From Antarcticimicrobium sp040365005 (lineage in GTDB: Bacteria > Pseudomonadota > Alphaproteobacteria > Rhodobacterales > Rhodobacteraceae), in contig NZ_BAABWV010000001.1 of NCBI RefSeq assembly GCF_040365005.1, positions 62,001 through 126,000 of the forward strand: a stretch of DNA of 64,000 nt, read 5' to 3'. Made by a program: the position numbers and the translations under genes. Numbering within the stretch: position 1 is the first letter of the stretch; each line of letters begins with the position of its first letter. This document shows positions 42,599-52,615 of the stretch, one piece after another. The notes below the pieces were generated by a model. It was not told the origin of the DNA, did not search any database, and saw nothing but the letters and a program-made list of their open reading frames with translations.

Positions 42599-43310
42599 CG
42601 CCTCGACCGGGGCGCTGGTGGCGCCCGACAGCTATTACGCGCGCATCCGCGAGATCTGCGACGAATTCGGCATCGTCTTGATCTATGACGAGGTGATGAC
42701 CGGCGCCGGGCGCACCGGCAAGTTCATCGCCGCTGAGCATTGGGGCATCACGCCGGACATCATCGCGCCCTCCAAGGGGTTCGCGGCAGGTTACGCGCTG
42801 CTGGGGGCGATGGTGGCGCGGTTCAACATGGTCGAGCCGGTGCTCGATGCGGGCGGTTTCCTGCATGGCTATACCTATACTGGAAACCCGCTGGCCTGCG
42901 CGGCGGGCTGTGCCGTGCTGGACGAGATCGCGCAAAATGACCTCGTCTCCAATGCCGCCGCGATGGGCGACCTGCTCAAGGCTCGCCTGACCGGGCTGAT
43001 GGACCGGTTCCCCTTCATCGGGGACGTGCGGGGGCTGGGGCTGTTGCTGGCCTTTGAACTGGTCAGCGACCGCGAGACCATGGTGCCGCTGCCAAAGGAA
43101 CTCAACGCCTATACCCGGCTGGTCGACCTGGCCTATGAGCGTGGGCTGATCATCTACTCGCGCCGCACAAGGGGCGGGATCGAGGGCGACCATTTCCTCG
43201 TCTCGCCGCCGCTGATCGTGAGCGAGGCGCAGATCGGCGAGATCATGGAGAAACTCACCGACAGCCTCGAGGCGATGGCCCGCGAAATGTCCCTGCCGGT
43301 GAGCGCATGA
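42597..43310 (+). pseudogene. class III aminotransferase, N-terminal half missing
   Basis: Homology to PLP-dependent class III aminotransferases begins abruptly at GASTGALVAPDSYY and runs intact to the end: ICDEFGIVLIYDEVMTGAGRTGKF, IIAPSKGFAAGYALLG with the PLP-binding Lys (in SKG), and the C-terminal small domain. The first roughly 200 residues, including the large-domain GxG cofactor loop, are absent. Upstream sequence in this frame encodes nothing like an aminotransferase. The stop still overlaps the next gene by four bases, showing the old operon structure. Probably non-functional. Confidence 0.75.
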
Positions 43311-44251
43311 CCGCCCTGCCCGACAAGTCTGTCGCGATGGAGGATGCCGTCGCCGCGATCCCGGACGGGGCCACGGTGATGCTGGGCGGCTTCGGCGTAC
43401 CCGGCACCCCCTTTGCCCTGATCCGCGAGCTGGTGCGGCAGGGCAAGCGCGACCTGACCGTGATCAAGAACGACGCCAACGAACAAGGCCTCGGGGTCGA
43501 TCACCTGCTGGCCGCCGGGCTGGTGCGCAAGCTGATCACCACCCATACCGGGCTGAACCCGCGCGCGGTGGCGATGCTGAACGCCGGCGATCTGGAGGTC
43601 GAGTTCTGCGCCCAGGGCATCCTGGCCGAGCGGGTGCGCGCCGGCGGTGCGGGCCTCGGCGGGGTTCTGACCGACATCGGCATCGAGACGGAATTGGCCA
43701 AGGGAAAGCAGGTGGTCGAGGTCGATGGCCGAACCGCCCTGCTGGAGCGTGCCCTGCGCGCCGACGTGGCGCTGATCCACGCCGACCGCAACCTGATCGA
43801 CGCCGACGGCGCCTATATCTCGCCGGTGCCGGGCAGCGCCTATTTCGACAGTGCCGCCTCTTTCGCGCTGGTGCGATCCGGGCGGCTGGACCTGACCATG
43901 TTGGGGGCCTTCGAAGTGCCGCAAAGCGGCGGTCTGGCCAACTGGAAGATCCCCGGAAAATTCTCTCCCGGTGCCGGCGGCGCCATCGAACTGGCGCAAA
44001 AGGCCCGGCGCGTGGTGGTTCTGCCCCCCCACACCGACCGCAAAGGCGCGCCGAAACTGTTGGCCACATGCAGCCTGCCGCTGACCGCGCGGGGTTGCGT
44101 TGCGCGTGTTTTTACCGACATGGCGGTGATCGATGTGATAGACACCGGTTTTGCCCTGCGCGAGATTGCCGAGGGGTTGGAGCCCGAGCTGGTGATCGCC
44201 GCAACCGGCGCGCCTCTGACCCTGCCCACCGGCACCCTGCCCCGTTTCTGA
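43307..44251 (+). pseudogene. CoA-transferase with subunits A and B joined by an in-frame deletion
   Basis: A 314-residue frame. Residues 1 to about 157 match the subunit A of family I 3-oxoacid CoA-transferases (TVMLGGFGVPGTPFALIREL; KGKQVVEVDGRTALLERALRADVALI). From about 160 it switches to the C-terminal two-thirds of subunit B (NLIDADGAYISPVPGSAYFDSAASF; LANWKIPGKFSPGAGGA; LPLTARGCVARVFTDMAVIDV). The C-terminal third of A and first third of B are gone, including the SENG region that carries the catalytic Glu. It is in frame, so protein may be made, but CoA transfer is unlikely. Confidence 0.75.
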
Positions 44252-44258
44252 AGGACGA

Positions 44259-45557
<1,299 letters not shown>

Positions 45558-45656
45558 GGGGCGGAATCCCGCCTGCAGTTCTGTTCCCGGCGGCCTTCAG
45601 GGAACATCTCCCACAGAGTATCCGTTTAAATAGATGCCTCGGTGATATAACGGACG

Positions 45657-46163
45657 TCAGTCTTGCCCGATCCGAGTGCGGCACCAGGCCACCAGCGCCG
45701 CAGGGTCCGTAGGCAGGGGGTCTGCCAGGGTTTCAGCAAACGCCAGGAACCGCTCCAGGTCCCCCTCGGCCACTGCCAGAAGCACCGGGACCCCCGCCAT
45801 CAACGCGGTTCCGATCAGCGAGCGAAAGCCACGGCCCTCGCCCTCCTGCTTGCCGAACTTGTTGACGATCACGATCTGCGGTCCGGCCTCCAGCGCGCGC
45901 CCGACCATCGCCACCGCCCGTTCCAACCCGTCGGGGTCCAACCGGCACCCCTGCGACAGGGCGCCCAGATCCTGCGAAATGCGCACAGGAGCATCGCCGG
46001 GCAGAACCCGCAACTCCATGTGGCACCGGCCCTGCGCGTCGGCGGAGCCCTGCGACTGGATCGCACCGGCCACCGCCACCCCCGCCGCGTCGAGCCGCGC
46101 GGCCACCTCGCGCAAAATCGGGCCGGCGTCGCCCTGTCCCGACACGACGACATAGCCCAGCAT
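45657..46163 (-). CDS. DUF2478-type protein
   Basis: A 168-residue soluble protein resembling DUF2478 (an NTPase-like fold often found near molybdate genes). Key parts are GYVVVSGQGDAGPILREVAARL, SQDLGALSQGCRLDPDGLERAV, IVIVNKFGKQEGEGRGFRSLI and a short C-terminal helix ending ALVAWCRTRIG. The start at 46163 is the first ATG in frame before conserved sequence; its ribosome site is weak. It follows the M32 carboxypeptidase by 17 bases, probably in one transcript. No molybdate gene is in view. Confidence 0.7.
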   Translation of the reverse strand: MLGYVVVSGQGDAGPILREVAARLDAAGVAVAGAIQSQGSADAQGRCHMELRVLPGDAPVRISQDLGALSQGCRLDPDGLERAVAMVGRALEAGPQIVIVNKFGKQEGEGRGFRSLIGTALMAGVPVLLAVAEGDLERFLAFAETLADPLPTDPAALVAWCRTRIGQD

Positions 46164-46180
46164 CGCCGGCTCTGCCCCGG

Positions 46181-47656
46181 TCACAGCCGGTAAAGCGCCG
46201 AGAACTTGGCCTCGAGGTAGCCCATCAATGGCTCTGCAGTCGGGGTCATGCCGCTGGCCCGTTCGATCACCTCGGCCGGACGATACAGCCCACCGTGACG
46301 CTGCACGTTGTCGCGCAGCCACGTGGTCGCGCCAGCGGTCTCGCCCCGCGCCAATTGGTCGTCGAGCTCCGGCACCGCCGCCCGCAACGCCTGGTACAGG
46401 CAGCCGGCATAGACGTTGCCCAGCGAATATGTCGGGAAATAGCCGAACAGCCCGACCGACCAATGAACGTCCTGCAGGCACCCGTCCGAGGGCTTGTCGA
46501 CCGCATATCCGAAATCGGCCGCGAACCGATCGTTCCAGGCCGCCTCGAGGTCGCCGACCTGCAAGTCGCCGCTCATCAACGCCCGCTCGAGGTCAAACCG
46601 CAGCATGATATGCAGGTTGTACTGCACCTCGTCGGCCTCGGTGCGGATATGGCCATCGTGCACCCGGTTGACGCAGCGATAGAATGTCTCGGGATCATCG
46701 ATGCCGAAATCCCCGAAGGCATCGCGCATCTGGCCGAACAGCCAGCCGGTAAAGGCCCGCGACCGGCCCAGCTGGTTTTCATAGATACGGCTCTGGCTTT
46801 CATGCACGCCCATCGACACGCCGCCGCCCAGCGGCGTCAGCAGATAGGCATCGTCGATGTTCTGCTCGTAACAGGCATGCCCGACCTCGTGGATGGTCGA
46901 AAAAAAACAGTTGAACGGGTCCAGCTCGTTGGTGCGCGTGGTGATCCGCACGTCCTGGCCGGAGCCGGAACTGAACGGGTGCACCGCCTTGTCGATCCGC
47001 CCCCGCGTCATGTCATAGCCAAAGGTCGCCGCCAGTTTCTCGGCCAGGTCCATCTGCGCCGCGGACCCGAAATGCCCGGTCAGCGGTTTGGGGGCCTCGG
47101 CCGCCAGAACCGCGGCGCGCAGTGCCACAAGACGCGGCCGCATGGTGGCGAACATCGCCGCCAGGTCGGCGGCGGTCATTTCGGGCTCATAGTCGTCGAT
47201 CATCGCGTCATAGACATCGCCGCCCCCGGCCAGCGCCTGCCCTTCCTCGCGCTTGAGCGTCACCACCTCTTCCAGCACCGGAAGGAAGGCGGCGACATCC
47301 TCGTCGGCGCGCGCCTGTGCCCATTGGCCCTGTGCCTTGCTGGTCACCTTGGCGATCCGGGCCGCCAGGTCGGCGGGCACCTTCATCGTGCGGGCATAGC
47401 TCTTGCGGATATGGCGCATCTGCGCCTGTCCCACCGGGTCAAGCGCACCGTCGTCGATCTGGTCCAGCCAGTCGCCGACGCGCGGGTCGATCCGGCGCGC
47501 GTGCAGCACGCCCTCCATCGCCGCCATCTCGCCGCTGCGCTGATCGGCGGCTCCGCGGGGCATCGTCGTCTCCTGGTCCCAGCCCAGCCGCCCGGCGACC
47601 TGTGCCAGCGCCTCGGTGTCGCGTTGGAACCGCATCAGTTCTTCATAGGCTGTCAT
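46181..47656 (-). CDS. M32 family metallocarboxypeptidase (Taq type)
   Basis: A 491-residue zinc carboxypeptidase. The zinc motif appears as TIHEVGHACYEQNID near residue 250, and the family sequences HPFSSGSGQDVRITTR and VHESQSRIYENQLGRS flank it. The helical N-terminal domain (GRLGWDQETTMPRGAADQRS) is typical. It lies three bases after the heme A synthase gene and is probably co-transcribed with it and with the DUF2478 gene. Confidence 0.9.
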   Translation of the reverse strand: MTAYEELMRFQRDTEALAQVAGRLGWDQETTMPRGAADQRSGEMAAMEGVLHARRIDPRVGDWLDQIDDGALDPVGQAQMRHIRKSYARTMKVPADLAARIAKVTSKAQGQWAQARADEDVAAFLPVLEEVVTLKREEGQALAGGGDVYDAMIDDYEPEMTAADLAAMFATMRPRLVALRAAVLAAEAPKPLTGHFGSAAQMDLAEKLAATFGYDMTRGRIDKAVHPFSSGSGQDVRITTRTNELDPFNCFFSTIHEVGHACYEQNIDDAYLLTPLGGGVSMGVHESQSRIYENQLGRSRAFTGWLFGQMRDAFGDFGIDDPETFYRCVNRVHDGHIRTEADEVQYNLHIMLRFDLERALMSGDLQVGDLEAAWNDRFAADFGYAVDKPSDGCLQDVHWSVGLFGYFPTYSLGNVYAGCLYQALRAAVPELDDQLARGETAGATTWLRDNVQRHGGLYRPAEVIERASGMTPTAEPLMGYLEAKFSALYRL

Positions 47657-47659
47657 GTC

Positions 47660-48811
47660 TTACCCCTCTCGGATCGACGTGGTGACGGGATAGCGTGCCA
47701 GGAACCGCGCCCGCAGGATCAGCACCCAGACCAGCACCGCGACAAGCTGGTGGGTGATCGCCGCATGCACCGGCGCCGCATAAAGCACCGTGACGATGCC
47801 CAGTCCCACCTGCACCAGCAGCGCGGCGAAGGCGGCGTTGAAGGCGAACCGCGTCGCCGCATGGGCCGAACGCCGCCCGCGCAGCCAGACCACGACACCG
47901 AAGATCAGCAACAGGTATCCGCTGACCCGATGGACGAACTGCACTAGCCCCGGATTCTCGAAGAAGTTGCGCCACACGGGTTCGATCATCAGCGGATCGG
48001 GCGGGATCACCTGCCCGCCCATCAGCGGCCAGTCGGTATAGGAGCGGCCCGCGTCGATCCCCGCCACCAGCGCGCCCAGCAGGATCTGGAGAAAGGCGAA
48101 ATGCATCAAGCCGGTGGCCAGCCGGAACGGTTTGTCCTCGCGCCCGCGCCGCGCCTGCATCAGGTCGCGCTCCTCGCGGCCCAGTTGGAACACGTCCCAG
48201 GCGATCACGCCGAGAATGACAAAGGCCAGCCCCAGGTGCGTCGCCAGCCGGTAAGAGGCAACCGAGGTCATCCCCTCGCCCTGGGTCACGCCCGAAGAGA
48301 CCATCCACCAGCCGATGGCCCCCTGCAGCCCGCCAAGCGCGCCGGGGATCACCAGCTTGCCGGTCCAGCCCGGCGGAATCCGCCGCGCCATCAGGAACCC
48401 GAAAAAGCCGATCGCCCAGACCAGCCCGATCAGCCGGCCCAATTGCCTGTGGCTCCATTCCCACCAGTAGATCGCCTTGAAATCCGACAGTTCCATCCAC
48501 CGGTTCTGGATCTGCCACTGGTCGATCTGCTTGTACTTGTCGAACTCGGCCTGCCAGTCGACCTCACTCACCGGTGGTATCGCGCCGGTGACCGGGCGCC
48601 ATTCGGTGATGCTCAGCCCGCTGTCGGTCAGCCGGGTCAGACCGCCCACCGCGATCATCGCCACCACCAGCACGAACAGCACGATCAGCCAGGCGCGGAT
48701 GCCCCTGCGCGCGCCGCGCCGGCCGCGGTCGATCGCCCCCGGCTGGGCACTGCGGCCCGCCTGCGCCGTCTCGTCGCCGACCTCTTCGAAGATGGACCGT
48801 TTCGTCGCCAT
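47660..48811 (-). CDS. ctaA: heme A synthase (CtaA/COX15)
   Basis: A 383-residue inner-membrane enzyme that oxidises heme O to heme A for aa3-type cytochrome oxidase. Eight membrane helices are visible. The heme-ligand region WWEWSHRQLGRLIGLVW, GGLTRLTDSGLSITEWRPVTG and FVHRVSGYLLLIFG match the alphaproteobacterial/COX15 type. The first 35 residues are basic and soluble. Start 48811 has GAGG before it; longer in-frame starts have no conserved sequence. Confidence 0.92.
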   Translation of the reverse strand: MATKRSIFEEVGDETAQAGRSAQPGAIDRGRRGARRGIRAWLIVLFVLVVAMIAVGGLTRLTDSGLSITEWRPVTGAIPPVSEVDWQAEFDKYKQIDQWQIQNRWMELSDFKAIYWWEWSHRQLGRLIGLVWAIGFFGFLMARRIPPGWTGKLVIPGALGGLQGAIGWWMVSSGVTQGEGMTSVASYRLATHLGLAFVILGVIAWDVFQLGREERDLMQARRGREDKPFRLATGLMHFAFLQILLGALVAGIDAGRSYTDWPLMGGQVIPPDPLMIEPVWRNFFENPGLVQFVHRVSGYLLLIFGVVVWLRGRRSAHAATRFAFNAAFAALLVQVGLGIVTVLYAAPVHAAITHQLVAVLVWVLILRARFLARYPVTTSIREG

Positions 48812-48995
48812 TGCCTCGCCCCACGCGTTCCGTCTGTTTGCACTCGCCCTCATGTAGACCGCACGGCGGGACAGGACAATCCATCGCTGCGGACCGGCCC
48901 CGGCGAAAAACTTTGGAAAAGCCGAAAAAACCGCGACGGAACCCGCCCGCCCCCGCGTTCTACAAGGTGATGACCGCAGATCGAAAGGATCCGAC

Positions 48996-49538
48996 ATGCT
49001 GCGCCCCCTTCTCGCCCCGATGACCCTTGCGCTGGGATTGGCCATTGGCCTGTCCTTCGGGCCTTCCGGCTCCGCACAGGCCGAAACCCTGCGCTTCGTC
49101 AAACCGGGCGTGACCTTGAACGCGCGCTCCGGCCCCGGCACGCAATATGGCGCCAAGACAAAGCTGGCGCCGGGCAGCAAGGTCACGGTGCTTAAAAATC
49201 AGGGCGATTGGTCGCAGGTGCGCACGCCCGAGGGGCTGCTGCTGTGGGTGTTCGGCAGCTACCTGATCGACCAGGCCACGCAACCGACCGCCCCCACCCC
49301 CCAGGGCGGCCCGAAAAAGGCGCCTCAAACCGCGCCGCAGCACGCACCGCAACCAAAGGCACAGCCACAGCCCCAGAAACCGCCGCAACAACACACCACC
49401 CAACCGCAGCTGAAAAAGGCCGGCGGGGCTCAGCAGCCCCCCAAACAGGTGACCAAGCAGGCCCCCGGCAAGACGCAGAAACATGACCAGCCGCAACAGC
49501 GGAAAGACCCGAACCACAAGGAGACCCCCGGCAATTGA
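48996..49538 (+). CDS. secreted SH3-domain protein with Gln/Pro/Lys-rich tail (first of three)
   Basis: A 180-residue exported protein with a signal peptide ending GSAQAE. A bacterial SH3 (SH3_3) domain follows at about residues 33-92, with VTLNARSGPGTQYG and GDWSQVRTPEGLLLWVFG. The remaining 85 residues are low complexity, rich in Gln, Pro and Lys, probably disordered and wall-associated. Two related genes follow in tandem, each with the same SH3 core and a different tail. Peptidoglycan binding is an inference from the domain. Confidence 0.82.
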   Translation: MLRPLLAPMTLALGLAIGLSFGPSGSAQAETLRFVKPGVTLNARSGPGTQYGAKTKLAPGSKVTVLKNQGDWSQVRTPEGLLLWVFGSYLIDQATQPTAPTPQGGPKKAPQTAPQHAPQPKAQPQPQKPPQQHTTQPQLKKAGGAQQPPKQVTKQAPGKTQKHDQPQQRKDPNHKETPGN

Positions 49539-49590
49539 TCCGGGGGAAATGACGTTCTCTCCCGGTTCCGGTCGAGAGATCTCGGCGGAG

Positions 49591-49625
49591 CCCGGCCAAT
49601 TCTGACCCCCCGGCCGGGTTCCGTT
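49591..49625 (+). terminator. weak hairpin after the first SH3 gene
   Basis: CCCGGCC/GGCCGGG (49591-49597 with 49612-49618) with a 14-base loop, followed by TTCCGTTCTG. The long loop and broken T run make termination uncertain. Confidence 0.3.
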
Positions 49626-49654
49626 CTGTCTTTACCACCTCAAGGAAGACCCAG

Positions 49655-50284
49655 ATGTATCGCAGCTTGTTTCGCCCCTTGCTGATCGCCTCGGCACTGT
49701 CGCTTGTCGCCGCCACTGCGCAGGCCGATGATGTCCTCTATGTCCAAAAGGACACCTATCTGAACGCGCGCAACGGTCCGGGCAAGCAATACGCGGCGGA
49801 TCACGTTCTTCAGCCAGGAACCCGGGTCTCGGTGCTCCAGCGACAGGGCGACTGGACGCAGGTCCGCACCCCCGACGGGACGCAGGCCTGGGTCTTCGGA
49901 TCCTACCTCGGGGATCAGGCGCCACAGTCGGATCCGCAAGCCGAAGCCTCGGCAAACACCAAGGCGCAAGATCCAGGCCAACGGCAGGACCAGCGCCCGG
50001 AGCAGGGACAGTTCAACGATCAGGGGTCCGACCAGGCAAACGATCAACGTCCCGGTCAGCGATCCGATCAACGCGCGGACGCACGCGGGCCGGGGAAATC
50101 GCGCCAAGGTCCGCAAGGGCAGTCAGGCCAACGCCCGCAGCGGGACCGTTCGCAACAGCACCAGTTCCCGGTGCAAGACCGGCCTCGGCAAGTGGTGTCG
50201 CAACAATGGGCACAGCAGAGCAGCGAGCCGCAGTGGACCGCATCGCAAAGCCAGCCAATCACGTCTCAAAAGGCGGACCAGTAA
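49655..50284 (+). CDS. secreted SH3-domain protein with Gln/Asp/Arg-rich tail (second of three)
   Basis: A 209-residue exported protein. The signal peptide ends TAQADD. The SH3 core (about residues 28-88) contains TYLNARNGPGKQYA and GDWTQVRTPDGTQAWVFG, nearly the same as its neighbours. The tail is repetitive in Gln, Asp and Arg (DQRPGQRSDQRAD and similar), most likely disordered. CAAGGA lies before the start. Its tail differs in charge pattern from the Lys/Pro tails of the flanking copies. Confidence 0.82.
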   Translation: MYRSLFRPLLIASALSLVAATAQADDVLYVQKDTYLNARNGPGKQYAADHVLQPGTRVSVLQRQGDWTQVRTPDGTQAWVFGSYLGDQAPQSDPQAEASANTKAQDPGQRQDQRPEQGQFNDQGSDQANDQRPGQRSDQRADARGPGKSRQGPQGQSGQRPQRDRSQQHQFPVQDRPRQVVSQQWAQQSSEPQWTASQSQPITSQKADQ

Positions 50285-50414
50285 CGCCCGCGGCAGCAAG
50301 ACCCCGGCACGCCCGGACGGCGAAAAGCGGCCCATGCGACACCAAGCGCCTTTGCGCATCGCCGGGGCCGGATTTATCAATGAAAGGGTAAAAAGTACGC
50401 AAGAGGCCCCGGTC

Positions 50415-51074
50415 ATGAGAAAAGCCCTTTTCGCCGTTGTCGTTCTGGTGGCCGGGCTGATGGTCACGACCGGCACCGCACGCGCCGATGCCTATCTCTA
50501 CGTCCGCGACGGCATCCACCTGAATGCCCGGATCGGGCCGGGAACCCGCTATCGCATCCATGACGTGCTGGCGCCGGGAACCCGGGTCGAGATCGTGACG
50601 CGGGTCGGCAACTGGGCCAATGTGCGCACGCCCGAGGGGCTGATGCTGTGGGTCTATTTCACCTACCTGAGCCCGCAGCCGCCGCACCCGATCCTGCGCC
50701 CGGCGCCACCGATATTCCTCGCGCCGCCGCCGCGACCTCGGGTGGTCACGCCAACGCCGCCGCGCTGGTACACGCCCCGCTCCCGGGTGCGACCGCAGCC
50801 CTATGTTCAGCCGCACTCACGAGTGAAGCCGGATCGCCCGGTGAAGCCGAAAGTGCAGAAACCGGCGAAACCAAAGGTGCAACGGCCGGCAAAGCCCAAG
50901 GTGCAGCAGCGCCCGGTGAAGCCAAAGGTCCAGCGCCCCGCAAAACCAAAGGTTCAACGATCGACAAAACCGAAGGTGCAGCGCCCGACGCAACCCAAGC
51001 GGCAGCCGTCCCAGCGGAAGCAGCGGCGAAATGACCCCGATGAGGCGCGGCGCGGCATCTACAAGGGGCGTTGA
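50415..51074 (+). CDS. secreted SH3-domain protein with Lys/Pro repeats (third of three)
   Basis: A 219-residue exported protein. The signal peptide ends TARADA; the SH3 core contains IHLNARIGPGTRYR and GNWANVRTPEGLMLWVYF. A Pro/Arg linker leads to about nine copies of an eight-residue unit of the form xKPKVQRP between residues 135 and 200, then a basic end. The tail is strongly positive and could bind wall polymers, LPS or nucleic acid. Start 50415 has AAGAGG upstream; an ATG at 50334 would remove the signal peptide from the N-terminus and is rejected. Confidence 0.82.
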   Translation: MRKALFAVVVLVAGLMVTTGTARADAYLYVRDGIHLNARIGPGTRYRIHDVLAPGTRVEIVTRVGNWANVRTPEGLMLWVYFTYLSPQPPHPILRPAPPIFLAPPPRPRVVTPTPPRWYTPRSRVRPQPYVQPHSRVKPDRPVKPKVQKPAKPKVQRPAKPKVQQRPVKPKVQRPAKPKVQRSTKPKVQRPTQPKRQPSQRKQRRNDPDEARRGIYKGR

Positions 51075-51086
51075 GCCACCGGCAGC

Positions 51087-51833
51087 TCAGTCGCCGCGTT
51101 CCTTCCAGCGCACCATCTGGCGCATCACCCCGTGCAGCATCTGCACGTCGGCGCGGGTCAGCCGCATCCGGCTCCACAGGTTGCGCAGGTTGATCTTCAT
51201 GCTCTCCGCCTTCTCCGGCGGGAAGAAGAACCCGGCCTGTGCCAGCCGGTCCTCGTAGTGCCCGGCCAGCTTCTCCATCTCGATGCCGCTGGCCCAGTCG
51301 GCACGCGCCATCTCGACGGTCTCATGGGTGATCTCGCTGACCTGTCGGCGCCATTCATAGCCGGTCAGCAACACGCATTGCCCCAGGTTGAGCGAGGCGA
51401 ACTCCGGGTTTACCGGCACCGAGATGATCGCGTTCGCCCGCGCCACGTCTTCGTTTTCCAGCCCCGCGCGCTCCGGCCCGAACATCACCGCCACCTTTTC
51501 GCCGGCGGCGATCTTCTCGGCGGCCAGCGCCATCGCGCGCTCGGGGCTGAACACCGGCTTGGTCAGCCCGCGCTGCCGCGCCGTGGTGGCAAAGACAAAG
51601 GAACAATCGCCCACCGCGCCGGCCACGTCGTCGAACAGCCCGGCCTCGTCCAGCAACCGCCCGGCGCCGCTCGACATCGCCACGGCCTTGGGGTTGGGCC
51701 AGCCGTCGCGCGGCGCGACAAGGCGCATCCGGTCCAGCCCGAAGTTCCACATCGCGCGCGCCGCGGCGCCGATATTCTCACCCATCTGCGGGCGGACAAG
51801 CACGAAGGCGGGCTGCGGGGTGTCGCTGGGCAT
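51087..51833 (-). CDS. trmJ: tRNA (cytidine/uridine-2'-O)-methyltransferase TrmJ
   Basis: A 248-residue SPOUT methyltransferase that modifies position 32 of tRNAs. Motif 1 is LVRPQMGENIGAAARAMWNFGL, motif 2 VAVMFGPERAGLENEDV and motif 3 ISVPVNPEFASLNLGQCVLL, the knotted SAM site. The C-terminal helix DVQMLHGVMRQMVRW is typical of TrmJ. Convergent with the third SH3 gene with a 12-base gap. Confidence 0.9.
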   Translation of the reverse strand: MPSDTPQPAFVLVRPQMGENIGAAARAMWNFGLDRMRLVAPRDGWPNPKAVAMSSGAGRLLDEAGLFDDVAGAVGDCSFVFATTARQRGLTKPVFSPERAMALAAEKIAAGEKVAVMFGPERAGLENEDVARANAIISVPVNPEFASLNLGQCVLLTGYEWRRQVSEITHETVEMARADWASGIEMEKLAGHYEDRLAQAGFFFPPEKAESMKINLRNLWSRMRLTRADVQMLHGVMRQMVRWKERGD

Positions 51834-51990
51834 GAAGGCTCCTTGTCAAACTCGGCCCCGCTGTAATGCGGCCCGCCGCGCGGGGCAAGCACGCGGGCCA
51901 AGCACCCCATCGTGCAAAACCGTTTTCAAGCCCGCGCCAATCGGCTACACCGCCCGGAAAACCGCGCGAAACCAACCAAGGACCGCCGCC

Positions 51991-52611
51991 ATGGACGCCC
52001 CCGAGCAGCCGCAGCTTTACCTGATCACGCCCCCCACCTTTGACCTCGAAGCGTTTCCCGACCAACTGGCACGCGTGCTGGACGCGGTCGAGATCGCCTG
52101 CATCCGCCTGACCCTGGCCAGCCATGACGAGGACGAGGTCGCCCGCGCCGCCGATGCCCTGCGCGAGGTGTCGCACGCCCGCGACGTGGCGCTGGTGATT
52201 ACCGATCACGTGCTCCTGGCGCAGCGGCTGGGGCTGGACGGCGTGCACCTCTCCGACGCCGCCCGCTCGGTCCGCGCCGCGCGCAAGACTCTGGGCGCCG
52301 ATGCCATCGTCGGAAGCTTTTGCGGCACCTCGCGCCATGACGGCATGACCGCGGGCGAGGCCGGCGCCGATTACGTCAGCTTCGGCCCGGTCGGCGCCAC
52401 GGCGCTCGGCGACGGGACGATGGCCGAGCCCGAGCTGTTCGAATGGTGGTCGCAGATGATCGAACTGCCGGTGGTGGCCGAGGACGGATTGACGCCGGAA
52501 ATCGTCGCGACCCTGACCCCGATCACCGATTTCTTCGGCATCGGCGATGAGATCTGGGGCGCCGACGACCCGCTCGCCGCGCTGCAGGGGCTGACCGCCG
52601 CGATGGGCTGA
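51991..52611 (+). CDS. thiamine-phosphate synthase-like protein (ThiE family)
   Basis: A 206-residue TIM-barrel protein of the ThiE/TenI group. LYLITPPTFDLEAFP, ITDHVLLAQRLGLDGVHLSD and GADYVSFGPVG follow the family order, but the phosphate-binding GSFCGTSRHDGM differs from the usual thiamine-synthase sequence, so it may be a TenI-like protein rather than the housekeeping ThiE. AAGGA lies upstream of the start at 51991. Convergent with the HupE-like gene by four bases. Confidence 0.78.
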   Translation: MDAPEQPQLYLITPPTFDLEAFPDQLARVLDAVEIACIRLTLASHDEDEVARAADALREVSHARDVALVITDHVLLAQRLGLDGVHLSDAARSVRAARKTLGADAIVGSFCGTSRHDGMTAGEAGADYVSFGPVGATALGDGTMAEPELFEWWSQMIELPVVAEDGLTPEIVATLTPITDFFGIGDEIWGADDPLAALQGLTAAMG

Positions 52612-52615
52612 GCGG

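Noticed and set aside
45582..45606. Hairpin TGTTCCC/GGGAACA after the M20 deacylase
   Set aside because: A seven-bp stem with an 11-base loop, but no T run follows, so a terminator is not supported.
46295..47947. A 550-codon plus-strand frame
   Set aside because: Antisense to M32 carboxypeptidase and heme A synthase.
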